A stretch of 64,000 bases of DNA from Pseudonocardia parietis (lineage in GTDB: Bacteria > Actinomycetota > Actinomycetes > Mycobacteriales > Pseudonocardiaceae), in NCBI RefSeq assembly GCF_017876315.1, contig NZ_JAGINU010000001.1, positions 7,130,001 to 7,194,000 of the forward strand, given 5' to 3'. The position numbers were made by a program, and so were the translations under genes. Each line of letters starts with the position of its first letter. Positions within the stretch are counted from its first letter, which is position 1. This document shows, one piece after another, positions 1 to 8,090 of the stretch. The notes beneath the pieces are model-generated. The model did not search any database and was not told the DNA's origin. It saw nothing but the letters and a program-made list of their open reading frames with translations.

Positions 1-288
1 GGCGACGCGCTCCCACCGGCCCAGCGCGACCGTCTCGTCGGCTGGCTGCGCGCGAACACCACCGGCGACGGGCAGATCCGCGCCGGGGTGCCCGCCGGCT
101 GGCAGGTCGGGGACAAGACCGGCAGCGGACCGCTCGGCGAGAAGAACGACGCCGGGATCCTGTTCCCGCCGGACGGGGCGCCGATCGCGCTGACGATCCT
201 CACGGTGCCGTCCGGCCCGGAGGACGAGCGCGGCGCGGAGGCCGTCGCCGCCGCCACCCGGACGGCACTGGCGGCGCTGCGCGCCTGA
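1..288 (+). CDS. Class A beta-lactamase, C-terminal fragment (5' end outside the window)
   Basis: The open frame enters from the left edge and stops with TGA at 286-288, giving about 95 residues. It contains a KTGSG box in the setting QVGDKTGSGPLGEKND, the third conserved element of class A serine beta-lactamases, followed by a strand and a C-terminal Ala-rich helix as in that fold. The catalytic SxxK and SDN boxes would lie upstream and cannot be checked. The family hydrolyses beta-lactams outside the membrane. A related D,D-peptidase is the main alternative, but the short spacing from the KTG box to the end fits class A enzymes better. Confidence 0.8.
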   Translation, partial: GDALPPAQRDRLVGWLRANTTGDGQIRAGVPAGWQVGDKTGSGPLGEKNDAGILFPPDGAPIALTILTVPSGPEDERGAEAVAAATRTALAALRA

Positions 289-340
289 GCTGCGGGTCTG
301 AGCTGCGGGGCCGAACTGGGGGCTCGAGCTGCGGAGGCCG

Positions 341-1147
341 TCAGATCGCCGCCAGTACGGCCCGCAGGATGGCGACCTGGCCCAGCGGGCTGGGGTGCAG
401 ACCGTCGTCCTCCCAGAAGCCGGGCCGGACCGGCAGCCGGCTCAGGTCGATCGCCTCCGGGTCGACGTCACGGACGATCGCGACGAGCTCGGCCAGGTCG
501 CCGCCGTCCCACCACTCCCCGGTCAGTTCCCGGGAGAGCCCGACCCGGGACGGGTCGACCGGCGGCGGGACGACGAACCGCACCCGCGCGCCGGCGTCGG
601 TCTCCAGCAGCAGTCGCAGCGCCCGCAGGTTCCGCGCGGTCTCCGTCGCCGACACCATCCGGACCCCGGTCGTCGCACCCTCCCGGCGGACGTCGTTGGT
701 CCCGAGCAGCACCAGCACCCGGGTGGGGACCCGCGACACCAGCACCGGGCCGAGCGCGAGCGCCTCGGAGCTGGTCCGGCCGGACAGCGCGAGGACCTCG
801 ACCGACGCCTCCGGCTCGACCATCGGCACCAGCTCGGCCAGCAACCGGGCCCAGCTGAGCCGGTCCGCGGAGATCGAGTCACCGACGACGGCCACCCGCT
901 CCCCCGGCCGCAGCGCCATCCGGTGCAGCCCGGCCGCGACCGGGCGTTCGGTGAGCAGAGCGCCTGCAGCGGCCCGCACCCGGCCCGACAGCTCGGCACG
1001 CACCCCGGAGACGGCCGACGGGTCCAGCCCCGCGGTGGCGGCGAGCAGCCGGTCGATCTCCTCCTCCTGCACGCCGAACGCGGCGAACGCCGGCCACGCG
1101 GTGAGATCGGCGAACCGGATCAGCCGGGTCATCAGGTCGCTGTCCAC
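341..1147 (-). CDS. SGNH/GDSL-family hydrolase
   Basis: A 268-residue protein with the SGNH blocks in order: VVGDSIS (block I, nucleophile Ser near residue 91), LLGTNDVRR (the G-x-N-D block III) and DDGLHPSPLG (block V, D-x-x-H). The roughly 80-residue helical N-terminal part is less typical. No signal peptide is visible, so it is probably cytoplasmic. The family cleaves esters or acyl groups; the substrate cannot be read from sequence. I chose the GTG at 1147 because GGAGGT sits four bases upstream; an ATG at 1132 and a longer frame to 1195 are alternatives. It lies about 75 bp downstream of the acyl-CoA synthetase on the same strand, so cotranscription is possible. Confidence 0.75.
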   Translation of the reverse strand: MDSDLMTRLIRFADLTAWPAFAAFGVQEEEIDRLLAATAGLDPSAVSGVRAELSGRVRAAAGALLTERPVAAGLHRMALRPGERVAVVGDSISADRLSWARLLAELVPMVEPEASVEVLALSGRTSSEALALGPVLVSRVPTRVLVLLGTNDVRREGATTGVRMVSATETARNLRALRLLLETDAGARVRFVVPPPVDPSRVGLSRELTGEWWDGGDLAELVAIVRDVDPEAIDLSRLPVRPGFWEDDGLHPSPLGQVAILRAVLAAI

Positions 1148-1222
1148 GCATACCTCCACATCGCACGGCCGGCCCGAGCATGCCCGGCCGGGCACCGCGG
1201 CGACCCGCCCGGGGTACCGGGC

Positions 1223-2782
1223 TCAGCCGATGGTCCGGCCCAGCCCCACCCAGTACGGCGCCCGCAGCTCGCGCTTGAGGATCTTCCCGCTCGGGTTGCG
1301 CGGCAACGCGTCCACCACGTCCACCGAGCGCGGCCGCGTGTACCCGGCGACCAGCGGGCGGAGCCAGTCGAGCAGCGCGTCCGGGTCGATCGTGGCGCCC
1401 GGCCGCGGCACGACCACGGCCTTCACCGCCTCACCCCAGCGCTCGTCCGGCACGCCGATCACCGCCACGTCGGCGACGTCCGGGTGCTCGGACAGCACGC
1501 TCTCGACCTCGATCGGGTACACGTTCTCGGCACCGGTGACGATCATGTCCTTGATCCGGTCGGTGAGGAACAGGTAGCCGTCGGCGTCCAGGTAGCCCGC
1601 GTCGCCGGTGCGCAGCCGGGCGTCGTCGCCGAGTGCGGCCGCGGCCTCCTCGGGCCGGCGCCAGTACCCGGCGGTGACCTGGTCCGAGCGGATCCGCACC
1701 TCGCCGACCTCGCCGGAGGGCAGTTCGTCACCGGTCGCCGGGTCGACGACCGTGAGCTCCACCCACGGGTACGCGCGTCCCGCCGAACGCATCAGATGCG
1801 CCCGCGGGCCGTCCGGGTCGTGGTCGTCCGGGTGGAGCTGGGTGATCGCGCCGGTCGTCTCGGTCGCGCCGTAGACCTGGAACAACGGTGCGCGGAACGT
1901 CTCGACGACGTTGCGCAGCGCGCCGGCCGTGATCGGCGAGGCGCCGTAGGCGATCGAGCGCAGCGCCGACCAGTCCCGCTGCGCCGCGCCGGGCACGGCG
2001 ACGAGCATCTGCAGCACCGCCGGCACGAGGAACGCGTTCGTGACCCGCTCGCCGGACATCGTGTCCAGCAACGCGTCCGGCACGATGTCGGCGACCAGGA
2101 CCACCCGGGCGCCCGCGGCCAGGCAGACCAGCGCGTAGCCGACCCCGCCGATGTGGAACAGCGGCATCGCGACCAGCGCCGTCGAGTCGGTGTCGATCGA
2201 CCAGTGGTCGGCGGCGAGCAGCAGCGCGGAGAACTGCCGGTGCGCCAGCAGCACGCCCTTGGGCAGCCCGGTGGTGCCCGAGGTGTAGAGCTGCAGCACC
2301 GGGTCGTCGACGGTCGATCCGTCCGGGACCGACGACGGCAGCGGCGTGGCCGGAGCGTCCCGCCAGGCCTCGTAGTCCTCCCCGACCACGAGCACGCGCC
2401 GGTCCCCCAGCGCGGGCCGCAGCGCCGCGAAGTCCGGGCCGAGCACGACGAGGCCGGCGCCGGCGTCGTCGACGAGGGCGAGCAGGTCGGCCTCGGTGAG
2501 CCGGGTGTTCAGCGGCACCGACACCGCGCCGATCCGCGGTGCGCCGAAGAGCAGCTCCAGGAACTCCGGGCGGTTCTTCCCGACCCAGACCACGCGCGCC
2601 CCGGCACCGAGACCGAGTTCCGCGAGTGCGGCCCCGGCCAGGCCGGCCCGCCGGTCCAGCTCGCGGTAGGTGAGCGCCGCGCTCCCGAACGAGACGGCGG
2701 TCAGGTCCGGGTGCGTGCTCGCGTGCTCCCGGAGGATGTCGGTCAGCCGGAAGTCCGTCGCCACAGTGCTCTGAGCTGCCAC
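1223..2782 (-). CDS. AMP-dependent acyl-CoA synthetase (FadD-like)
   Basis: A 519-residue member of the ANL superfamily, which activates a carboxylic acid with ATP to an acyl-AMP and then an acyl-CoA. Visible motifs are the phosphate loop YTSGTTGLPKG, the YGATETTG A5 motif, the LRTGDAGYLDADGYL hinge region (A7/A8) and the C-terminal catalytic lysine segment NPSGKILKREL. The GTG start at 2782 has AAGGAG six bases upstream; a longer open frame continues through the divergent regulator and is not real. The gene diverges from a GntR regulator 60 bp away, and an acyl-CoA dehydrogenase lies beyond it, so the three probably form one fatty or aromatic acid degradation unit. The chain length of the substrate is unknown. 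Confidence 0.88.
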   Translation of the reverse strand: MAAQSTVATDFRLTDILREHASTHPDLTAVSFGSAALTYRELDRRAGLAGAALAELGLGAGARVVWVGKNRPEFLELLFGAPRIGAVSVPLNTRLTEADLLALVDDAGAGLVVLGPDFAALRPALGDRRVLVVGEDYEAWRDAPATPLPSSVPDGSTVDDPVLQLYTSGTTGLPKGVLLAHRQFSALLLAADHWSIDTDSTALVAMPLFHIGGVGYALVCLAAGARVVLVADIVPDALLDTMSGERVTNAFLVPAVLQMLVAVPGAAQRDWSALRSIAYGASPITAGALRNVVETFRAPLFQVYGATETTGAITQLHPDDHDPDGPRAHLMRSAGRAYPWVELTVVDPATGDELPSGEVGEVRIRSDQVTAGYWRRPEEAAAALGDDARLRTGDAGYLDADGYLFLTDRIKDMIVTGAENVYPIEVESVLSEHPDVADVAVIGVPDERWGEAVKAVVVPRPGATIDPDALLDWLRPLVAGYTRPRSVDVVDALPRNPSGKILKRELRAPYWVGLGRTIG

Positions 2783-2842
2783 TACGCGCTCCTTCGGTCG
2801 TCGTCGACGTGCGCTCACCAGAAACCGTATATGATAGTGGCC

Positions 2843-3568
2843 ATGTCGTCGCCGGACCGTGTGCTCGGCCCCGTGGCCCTCCCGGGGCCTGCGCCCCAGC
2901 TCCCCGACCGGATCGCGCTCGTCCTGCGGGACCGGATCCTGTCCGGCGAACTGCGTCCGGGCACGTTCCTGCGGATGGATCGGATCGCCGCCGAGCTGGG
3001 AGTGAGCCACACCCCGGTGCGCGAGGCGCTGCAGTCGCTGCGAGCCGAGGACATGGTCCACGCCGTCCCCCGTCGCGGCTTCGTGGTCGCGGAGCTGACC
3101 CGGGACGACGTGGCCGATCTCTTCGAGGTCCAGGCCGACCTGACCGGCAGGCTCGCCGCCCGGGCCGCCTGCCGGATGTCCCCCGCCGACCTCGACGACC
3201 TGCGCACGCTGGCCGGCCGCGTGCGCGATCTCGCCGGGAGCACCCCGGAGGACGCCGTCCCGGCCGAGCTCGAACCGCTGGTCTCGGCCGAGCACCGGCT
3301 GCACGCCGAGATCAACCGGGTGGCGTCGTCGCGCAAGCTCGCCTGGCTGGTGGGGCGGTCGGCCCACTACCTGCCGGCGCACTTCTACACCGGCTCGCCC
3401 GCCTGGCGGGCGGGTGCGCTCCGCTCGCACACCGAACTGCTCGACGCGCTCGGCGCGGCCGATCCGGAGGCCGCGCGATCGGCGATGCGCCGGCACGTGC
3501 TCGACGGCCGGGACCTGCTCCTGGCCCATCTGGACGCGATCGGCATGTGGTCCGGCCCCCCGACCTGA
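2843..3568 (+). CDS. GntR family transcriptional regulator (FadR/FCD subfamily)
   Basis: A 241-residue regulator. The N-terminal winged helix (about residues 20-85) shows the GntR pattern: LVLRDRILSGELRPG, then the recognition helix region ELGVSHTPVREALQSL. The all-alpha FCD ligand domain follows, with metal-site-like residues in DLFEVQADLTGRLAARAA and late His residues. It diverges from the acyl-CoA synthetase and is read toward an acyl-CoA dehydrogenase, so it probably senses an acyl-CoA or acid and controls both. The short, locally AT-rich spacer with TATATGATA at 2829-2837 is where an operator or -10 element would sit. An in-frame ATG at 2831 is an alternative start; with no clear ribosome site, either could be leaderless. 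Confidence 0.82.
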   Translation: MSSPDRVLGPVALPGPAPQLPDRIALVLRDRILSGELRPGTFLRMDRIAAELGVSHTPVREALQSLRAEDMVHAVPRRGFVVAELTRDDVADLFEVQADLTGRLAARAACRMSPADLDDLRTLAGRVRDLAGSTPEDAVPAELEPLVSAEHRLHAEINRVASSRKLAWLVGRSAHYLPAHFYTGSPAWRAGALRSHTELLDALGAADPEAARSAMRRHVLDGRDLLLAHLDAIGMWSGPPT

Positions 3569-3570
3569 AC

Positions 3571-3615
3571 AGCACCGGCCCGAGAAGCACCGACCTGAGA
3601 AGCACCGACCCGAGG
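3571..3615 (+). repeat. 15-bp direct repeat, three copies, in the gntR / acyl-CoA dehydrogenase spacer
   Basis: Three imperfect head-to-tail copies of a unit like AAGCACCGACCTGAG fill the 55-bp gap between the GntR stop and the dehydrogenase ribosome site (GAGGAGG at 3612-3618). Copies 2 and 3 differ at one base; copy 1 differs at a few more. It looks like slippage expansion next to a ribosome site. No function can be assigned. Confidence 0.7.
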
Positions 3616-3623
3616 AGGTACGG

Positions 3624-4769
3624 ATGCCCGTGACCCTGACCGAGGACCAGGCCGACCTGGCCCGCGCGATCGGCGAGTTCTGCCACCGCGAGATCGGTTC
3701 GAAACAACGCCGCGACGAGCTCACCGAGAACGGCACGAACCCGCACTCGGACGAGATCTACCGCAAGATGGCCGAGCTGGGCTGGCTCGGCATCGCCGTC
3801 CCGGAGGAGTACGGCGGCGCCGGCAGCGGCATGCGTGAGCTGCTGGTCTTCCTCGAGGAGACGTCCTACGGCCAGGCGCCGATCTCCGGCTTCGCCACCA
3901 CGATCATCACCGCTGCGGCGATCGAGAAGTTCGGCACCGAGGAGCAGAAGCGGGAGCTGCTCGGCGGGGTGTGCCGCGGTGACGTGCTGTCGATCTCGAT
4001 GTCCGAGCCCGAGGCCGGGTCCGACGTGGGCGGGCTGAAGTGCCGCGCCACGAAGACCGACACCGGCTGGCGGATCGACGGCCAGAAGACGTGGTGTTCG
4101 AACGCGCACATCGCGTCGCACATCCTGCTGGTCGCCCGGACCTCGACCGAGGGCGGCAAGCACGACGGGCTGACCATGTTCGTCGTGCCCGCCGACGCGG
4201 CCGGGCTGAGCATCCACGGCATCGACACGATGGGCGGCAAGGAGGTCAACGACCTCTACTTCGACGGTTGCGAGCTGCCCGCGGACGCCGTGGTCGGCAC
4301 CGAGGGCCAGGGCTGGAAGCAGCTGATGGCCGGGCTCAACCTGGAACGGATGATCCTCGCCGGGCTGATGCTCGGGTTGTCGCGCCGCGCGTTCGACGAC
4401 ACCGTCGCCTACGTGAAGGAGCGCACGCAGTTCGGTCGCCCGGTCGGCAGCTTCCAGGCCATGCGGCACCGGGTCGCCGACAACGCCACCGAGCTGGCCG
4501 CGACGAGCCTGCTGGTCCACGACACCGCGCGGGTGATCGACGAGGCCGAGCCGGGCGCGCTGTTCCCGCGCGAGGCGTCGATGGCGAAGCTGAAGGCGAC
4601 CGAGCTGGCCAAGCACCTGTCGCTGGAGGGCATGCAGATGCTCGGCGGGTACGGCTACGCCACCGAGTACGGCATGGAGCGGCTGCTCCGGCAGAGCGTG
4701 GTGTCCACCGTCTACGGCGGCACCAGTGAGATCCAGCGCGACATCATCGGCAAGACCTACGGCCTCTGA
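3624..4769 (+). CDS. Acyl-CoA dehydrogenase
   Basis: A 381-residue FAD enzyme, the usual family length, that makes the alpha,beta double bond in an acyl-CoA. It shows the family signatures SMSEPEAGSDVGGLKC and the flavin segment QTWC-like GQKTWCSNAH, and the C-terminal QMLGGYGYATEYGMERLLR and YGGTSEIQRDII. In medium- and short-chain enzymes the catalytic base is the Glu of YEGT; here that position is Gly (YGGT), as in several bacterial subfamilies, so the base must lie elsewhere. The ATG follows GAGGAGG at good spacing. It lies 55 bp after the GntR gene on the same strand and probably acts with the synthetase at 1223-2782. Confidence 0.9.
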   Translation: MPVTLTEDQADLARAIGEFCHREIGSKQRRDELTENGTNPHSDEIYRKMAELGWLGIAVPEEYGGAGSGMRELLVFLEETSYGQAPISGFATTIITAAAIEKFGTEEQKRELLGGVCRGDVLSISMSEPEAGSDVGGLKCRATKTDTGWRIDGQKTWCSNAHIASHILLVARTSTEGGKHDGLTMFVVPADAAGLSIHGIDTMGGKEVNDLYFDGCELPADAVVGTEGQGWKQLMAGLNLERMILAGLMLGLSRRAFDDTVAYVKERTQFGRPVGSFQAMRHRVADNATELAATSLLVHDTARVIDEAEPGALFPREASMAKLKATELAKHLSLEGMQMLGGYGYATEYGMERLLRQSVVSTVYGGTSEIQRDIIGKTYGL

Positions 4770-4775
4770 ACCGGG

Positions 4776-6176
4776 TCAGCGCGCCCCGGCGCAGGCCCGC
4801 TCGCTCCGCGGCGCGGGAACGGCGGCGGCCCGCAGGGCCACGGCGGTCGGCACGGTGGCCGGTGCCCGGCCACCGCCGTCGCCGTCCGTGGCCGGGGCGG
4901 CGGCGTCCGAGTGCCGGGCGGCCCGCCGGATGTGCGCGGGAACGGTGCTGCTCCGGCGCGGCAACAGCATCGGCGGGACCGCACCACCGTTGCGCCGGAC
5001 CTCGCGGGCCTGTCGCAGGTACTCCCGGCCGCCCCGGGCCAGCCGGGCGGCGCGCTGCCGGGGCGATGCGTCCGGCATCGCCGCGCCGGCGCCTGCCTCG
5101 CGTTCGGAGATGTGGCGCAGCCGGGTGAGCGCGGCGGGCAGCCTGCGCAGCGCCACCGACCGGCCCTGCGGAGACAGCGCAACCTTGGTCAGGAAGCTGC
5201 CGAGCCCGACCGCGTAGCCCTCGAGCTGGGCGGCGAGCGCATCGTGGTCGGGACGGTGGTGATGCCACAGGTACGCGCCCGGGGCGTAACCCAGGACGTG
5301 GCCGGCCAGCACCATCCGCACCAGGAACTCGCAGTCCTCGCCGCCGTGCGTCGGCGTTCCGGGGCCCATGGCCTCGTCGAACCCGCCGACCGAGCGTGCA
5401 GCGGTGGCGCGCACCGCGAGGTTCGCGCCGATGCCGAACAGTCCGGGTGCGAACGGGAAGACGGGCGAGTCGGCCGGGGGCCGGTCGAGCGAGAACCGGC
5501 GGGCGACGAAACCCTTGTTCCAGGCCAGCGCGACGTCAGCGGCCCGCTCCTCCGGGCTGCCCAGGCGTGCGGCGAGCACGGGCCCGGACACGCACGCCAG
5601 CTCCGGGTCGGCGGCGAACGCGCCGGCGATGCGCGTGGCCCAGCCGGAGTCGACCTCGGTGTCGTCGTCGGTGAAGGCGACGATCTCGGTGCGCGCCTCG
5701 GCGAGCCCGCGGTTGCGCCCGATCGAGGCGCCCCGGCGGGCTTCCCGCACGTAGCGGATCCGCGGCGAGTCCAGCGCGGCGACGGCGAGTTCGGTGCGCT
5801 CGTCGTCCGGCTCGTTGTCGACGACGACGACCGACAGCGCCGGGTGGTCGGACGCCAGCACCGCACGCAGGCAGCGGGCGAGGGACTCGGGGCGGTTCCG
5901 GGTCGCGATGACGACGGTGACCGGATCGGCCGCCACCGGTGCCTGCTCGACCTGCTCGACCGGCCCCAGCGGTGCGACGGCCGCCGCGACGTCCGCGGCG
6001 GACGCTCGCCCGTCCCGCAGCGGCACCGTGACCTGTCCCTGCGGCGTGCCACCCACTGTGATCAGCAGGCGGGCGGCACCGAAACGCTGGTCGACCCTCA
6101 GGTCGTCGGCGGGCACGAGCCGGTCCAGCTCTCCCACCCAGGTCGGTTCGTCCGGGTTCGTCGCCATGTGTCCCAT
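4776..6176 (-). CDS. Glycosyltransferase family 2 protein
   Basis: A 466-residue protein with an N-terminal segment of about 90 residues, then a GT-A domain (about residues 93-330). Signatures are VTVVIATRNRPESLARCL at the nucleotide-binding start, the VVVDNEP strand, RNRGLAEA, and the metal-binding AFTDDDTEVD (a DDD form of the DxD motif). A GGEDCEFLVRM motif corresponds to the ED catalytic-base region. The tail is Arg/Ala-rich and hydrophilic. It is probably cytoplasmic, moving a sugar from a nucleotide sugar onto an unknown acceptor. Two in-frame ATGs (6176 and 6167) are possible starts; an AGGAG upstream favours 6176. Its end lies 6 bp from the convergent acyl-CoA dehydrogenase. Confidence 0.85.
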   Translation of the reverse strand: MGHMATNPDEPTWVGELDRLVPADDLRVDQRFGAARLLITVGGTPQGQVTVPLRDGRASAADVAAAVAPLGPVEQVEQAPVAADPVTVVIATRNRPESLARCLRAVLASDHPALSVVVVDNEPDDERTELAVAALDSPRIRYVREARRGASIGRNRGLAEARTEIVAFTDDDTEVDSGWATRIAGAFAADPELACVSGPVLAARLGSPEERAADVALAWNKGFVARRFSLDRPPADSPVFPFAPGLFGIGANLAVRATAARSVGGFDEAMGPGTPTHGGEDCEFLVRMVLAGHVLGYAPGAYLWHHHRPDHDALAAQLEGYAVGLGSFLTKVALSPQGRSVALRRLPAALTRLRHISEREAGAGAAMPDASPRQRAARLARGGREYLRQAREVRRNGGAVPPMLLPRRSSTVPAHIRRAARHSDAAAPATDGDGGGRAPATVPTAVALRAAAVPAPRSERACAGAR

Positions 6177-6265
6177 CGTCCGGCTCGCTCCTGTGACGAC
6201 GCTGAGATCTCACGCCGGCGTGTCCGGGCACACGCCGCCGCCGTCAGCCGTGGCCCGGCTCGGGC

Positions 6266-7831
6266 CTACTTCTCGTCGGGGGCGTAGATGCGCACCCAGT
6301 CCACCTCGTAGGTGGCAGGCTGCATGTCGCCGCCGAAGAAGTTGTCGAGCTGGATCGTCAGGTGCCCGCCGGGCATGGCCTGGATGTCGCGGCGACCGTC
6401 GCGCGCACCGTCGGAGAAGCTGAACCACTCCTCACCGTCGATGAAGCCCTTGATGTGGTCCGGGGTCCACTCGACGGCGACGTTGTGCCACTCCGAGAGG
6501 GGCTCGCCGCAGTCGGCCTCCCGGACGAACTCCTGCTGGATCGCGCCGCGGCCGTGCGGGTAGTGGATGAACGCCTCGGCACACTGCTCACCGGGCGCGC
6601 CGTTCTCCAGGAAGTCGTACTCGCCGTCCTCCGGCCAGCGGTCGGACTGCGGCCAGATGATCAGCAGCGGGTGGTACTGCCTGCCGTTGTCGGGGCCCGT
6701 CCCCTCGGACCGGACGCGGGCCTCCCAGCGGCCGTACTGCTGATCGAACCGGGACGCGATCCAGGCCGAGTCACCGTTGGCCAGTCCGGTCTGGACGAGC
6801 TTCTCACCGTCGACCGTGGAGCGACTGGCACAGCGGCCGCCGTTGCCGTCGTGCCCGGCCCAGCACTCGCCGGCGTGGTTCCACTTCTCCGGGTCCGGCG
6901 GACCCTCGTACCGGAACTCGTCGGACGCCGGCAACGGCGCCCCCCAGCCGTAGCGCTCGGCCGCGGTGGGCGCCCCGGGCCTCGGGGCGCTCTGGTCGGC
7001 AGGCAGGGCGGACGGGTCGGGCCGCTCGTCGGCGGGTTCGGCGGACGGGTCCTCGCCCGGCTGGTCACCCGGCTCCGTCGCCGGGTCCAGGGCTGGCTGG
7101 TCGCCCGGCGCGGTCGCCGGGTCCTCGGCCGGCTGGTCCCCCGGCGCGGTCGCCGGGTCGCCCGGGGGCTCGTCGGCCGGGTCAGCCGGGTCGGCCGGGT
7201 CAGCTGGGCCAGGCCGGTCGGCCGGGTCCTTCTGGTCGGCCGGACCAGGCAGGTCGGCCGGGTCTCCCGGATCCGTCGAGCCGGCCGGATCGCCCGGGCC
7301 GTCCGGGGCAGTCGGACCAGGCCGATCGGTCGGATCTCCTGGGGTGGCTGAGCCGGCCGAATCGCCCGGATCTGCCGGATCAGGCAGACCCGCCGGATTC
7401 GCCGGGCCGGCCGGGGCTCCCGAGTCACCCGGGCCCGCCGAGCCGGCCGGACCAGCCGGGTCGCCCGGACCGCCCCGGTCAGCCGGGTCGGTCGGGCCAG
7501 TCGGATCAGCCGGGTCAGCCGGGTCAGCCGGGCCCGTCGAGCCGGCCGGATCGACCGGATCAGCCCGGTCGGCCGGGGGCACCGGATCGGCGAGGTCAGC
7601 GGCGTGACCGGCGTCAGCGAGGGCAGCGGCGTCAGCGAGGTCGTCCGAGCCAGCCGCGTCAGCCGGCGTCGGAACCAGCTCTGCCGTGCCGGCGGACACG
7701 CCGGGTGCCGACGTTGCGGCCCCCGCCGTCCCACCGGACAGCACGAGGCCCCCACCGGTGAAAGCGAGGACGCTCGCCGTGACGATCGCCGTCGTGCCGA
7801 TCACTGTGCGTCGTGCCAGTCCGCGCCTCAT
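6266..7831 (-). CDS. Secreted glycoside hydrolase family 16-like protein with a long Pro/Asp/Gly-rich linker
   Basis: A 521-residue exported protein. Residues 1-40 are a signal peptide: MRRGLARR, a hydrophobic stretch, then AGAAT before probable cleavage. Residues from about 55 to 275 are a low-complexity linker of short units such as ADPADP, GPADPA and PGDQPAEDPATA. Residues about 290-521 resemble the GH16 concanavalin-like fold: ASDEFRY near its start, the catalytic motif EYDFLE (near residue 405, matching E-x-D-x-x-E), and GFIDGEEWF. GH16 enzymes cut beta-1,3/1,4 glucans and related polysaccharides; the substrate is unknown. The linker probably spans the cell wall. The start is ATG 7831, because the frame upstream lacks signal-peptide character. 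Confidence 0.82.
   Translation of the reverse strand: MRRGLARRTVIGTTAIVTASVLAFTGGGLVLSGGTAGAATSAPGVSAGTAELVPTPADAAGSDDLADAAALADAGHAADLADPVPPADRADPVDPAGSTGPADPADPADPTGPTDPADRGGPGDPAGPAGSAGPGDSGAPAGPANPAGLPDPADPGDSAGSATPGDPTDRPGPTAPDGPGDPAGSTDPGDPADLPGPADQKDPADRPGPADPADPADPADEPPGDPATAPGDQPAEDPATAPGDQPALDPATEPGDQPGEDPSAEPADERPDPSALPADQSAPRPGAPTAAERYGWGAPLPASDEFRYEGPPDPEKWNHAGECWAGHDGNGGRCASRSTVDGEKLVQTGLANGDSAWIASRFDQQYGRWEARVRSEGTGPDNGRQYHPLLIIWPQSDRWPEDGEYDFLENGAPGEQCAEAFIHYPHGRGAIQQEFVREADCGEPLSEWHNVAVEWTPDHIKGFIDGEEWFSFSDGARDGRRDIQAMPGGHLTIQLDNFFGGDMQPATYEVDWVRIYAPDEK
7000..7620 (-). repeat. Degenerate coding repeat for the Pro/Asp/Gly/Ala linker of the GH16-like protein
   Basis: Over about 600 bp the DNA is a mosaic of short GC-rich repeats (GTCAGCCGGGTCGGC-like on the top strand) encoding xDPADP and GPxGPA units. 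A separate subrepeat near 7050-7165 encodes three copies of a PGDQPxEDPATA-like 12-residue unit. The composition differs from the flanking enzyme domain. Length variation between strains is to be expected. Confidence 0.75.
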
Positions 7832-8090
7832 GGCTCCGATCCGCTCCCGTCCGTGTCCGGCTTGTCCGATATTTCGGACGTTAAGCGCGCCCCGTGCACG
7901 ACGACCATGCGAGCCACTCGACAGTGGGATGACCCCACCCGGTCGAGCGTCCCTCGGCACGGGTGCCGATCCCCGGTGCGCTACTTCCTCGCCGCGCAGC
8001 GCGCGACGCCCGGGAATCCAGGGACCGCAGTGCCGGAAGAGGCGCGCGTGGGGCCCCACAGCCGGGTGCGGGGTGCGGCGCGGGGCCTGG

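Noticed and set aside
395..2800. Plus-strand open frame upstream of the GntR gene
   Set aside because: It is antisense to the SGNH hydrolase and acyl-CoA synthetase; only the segment after 2830 is a gene.
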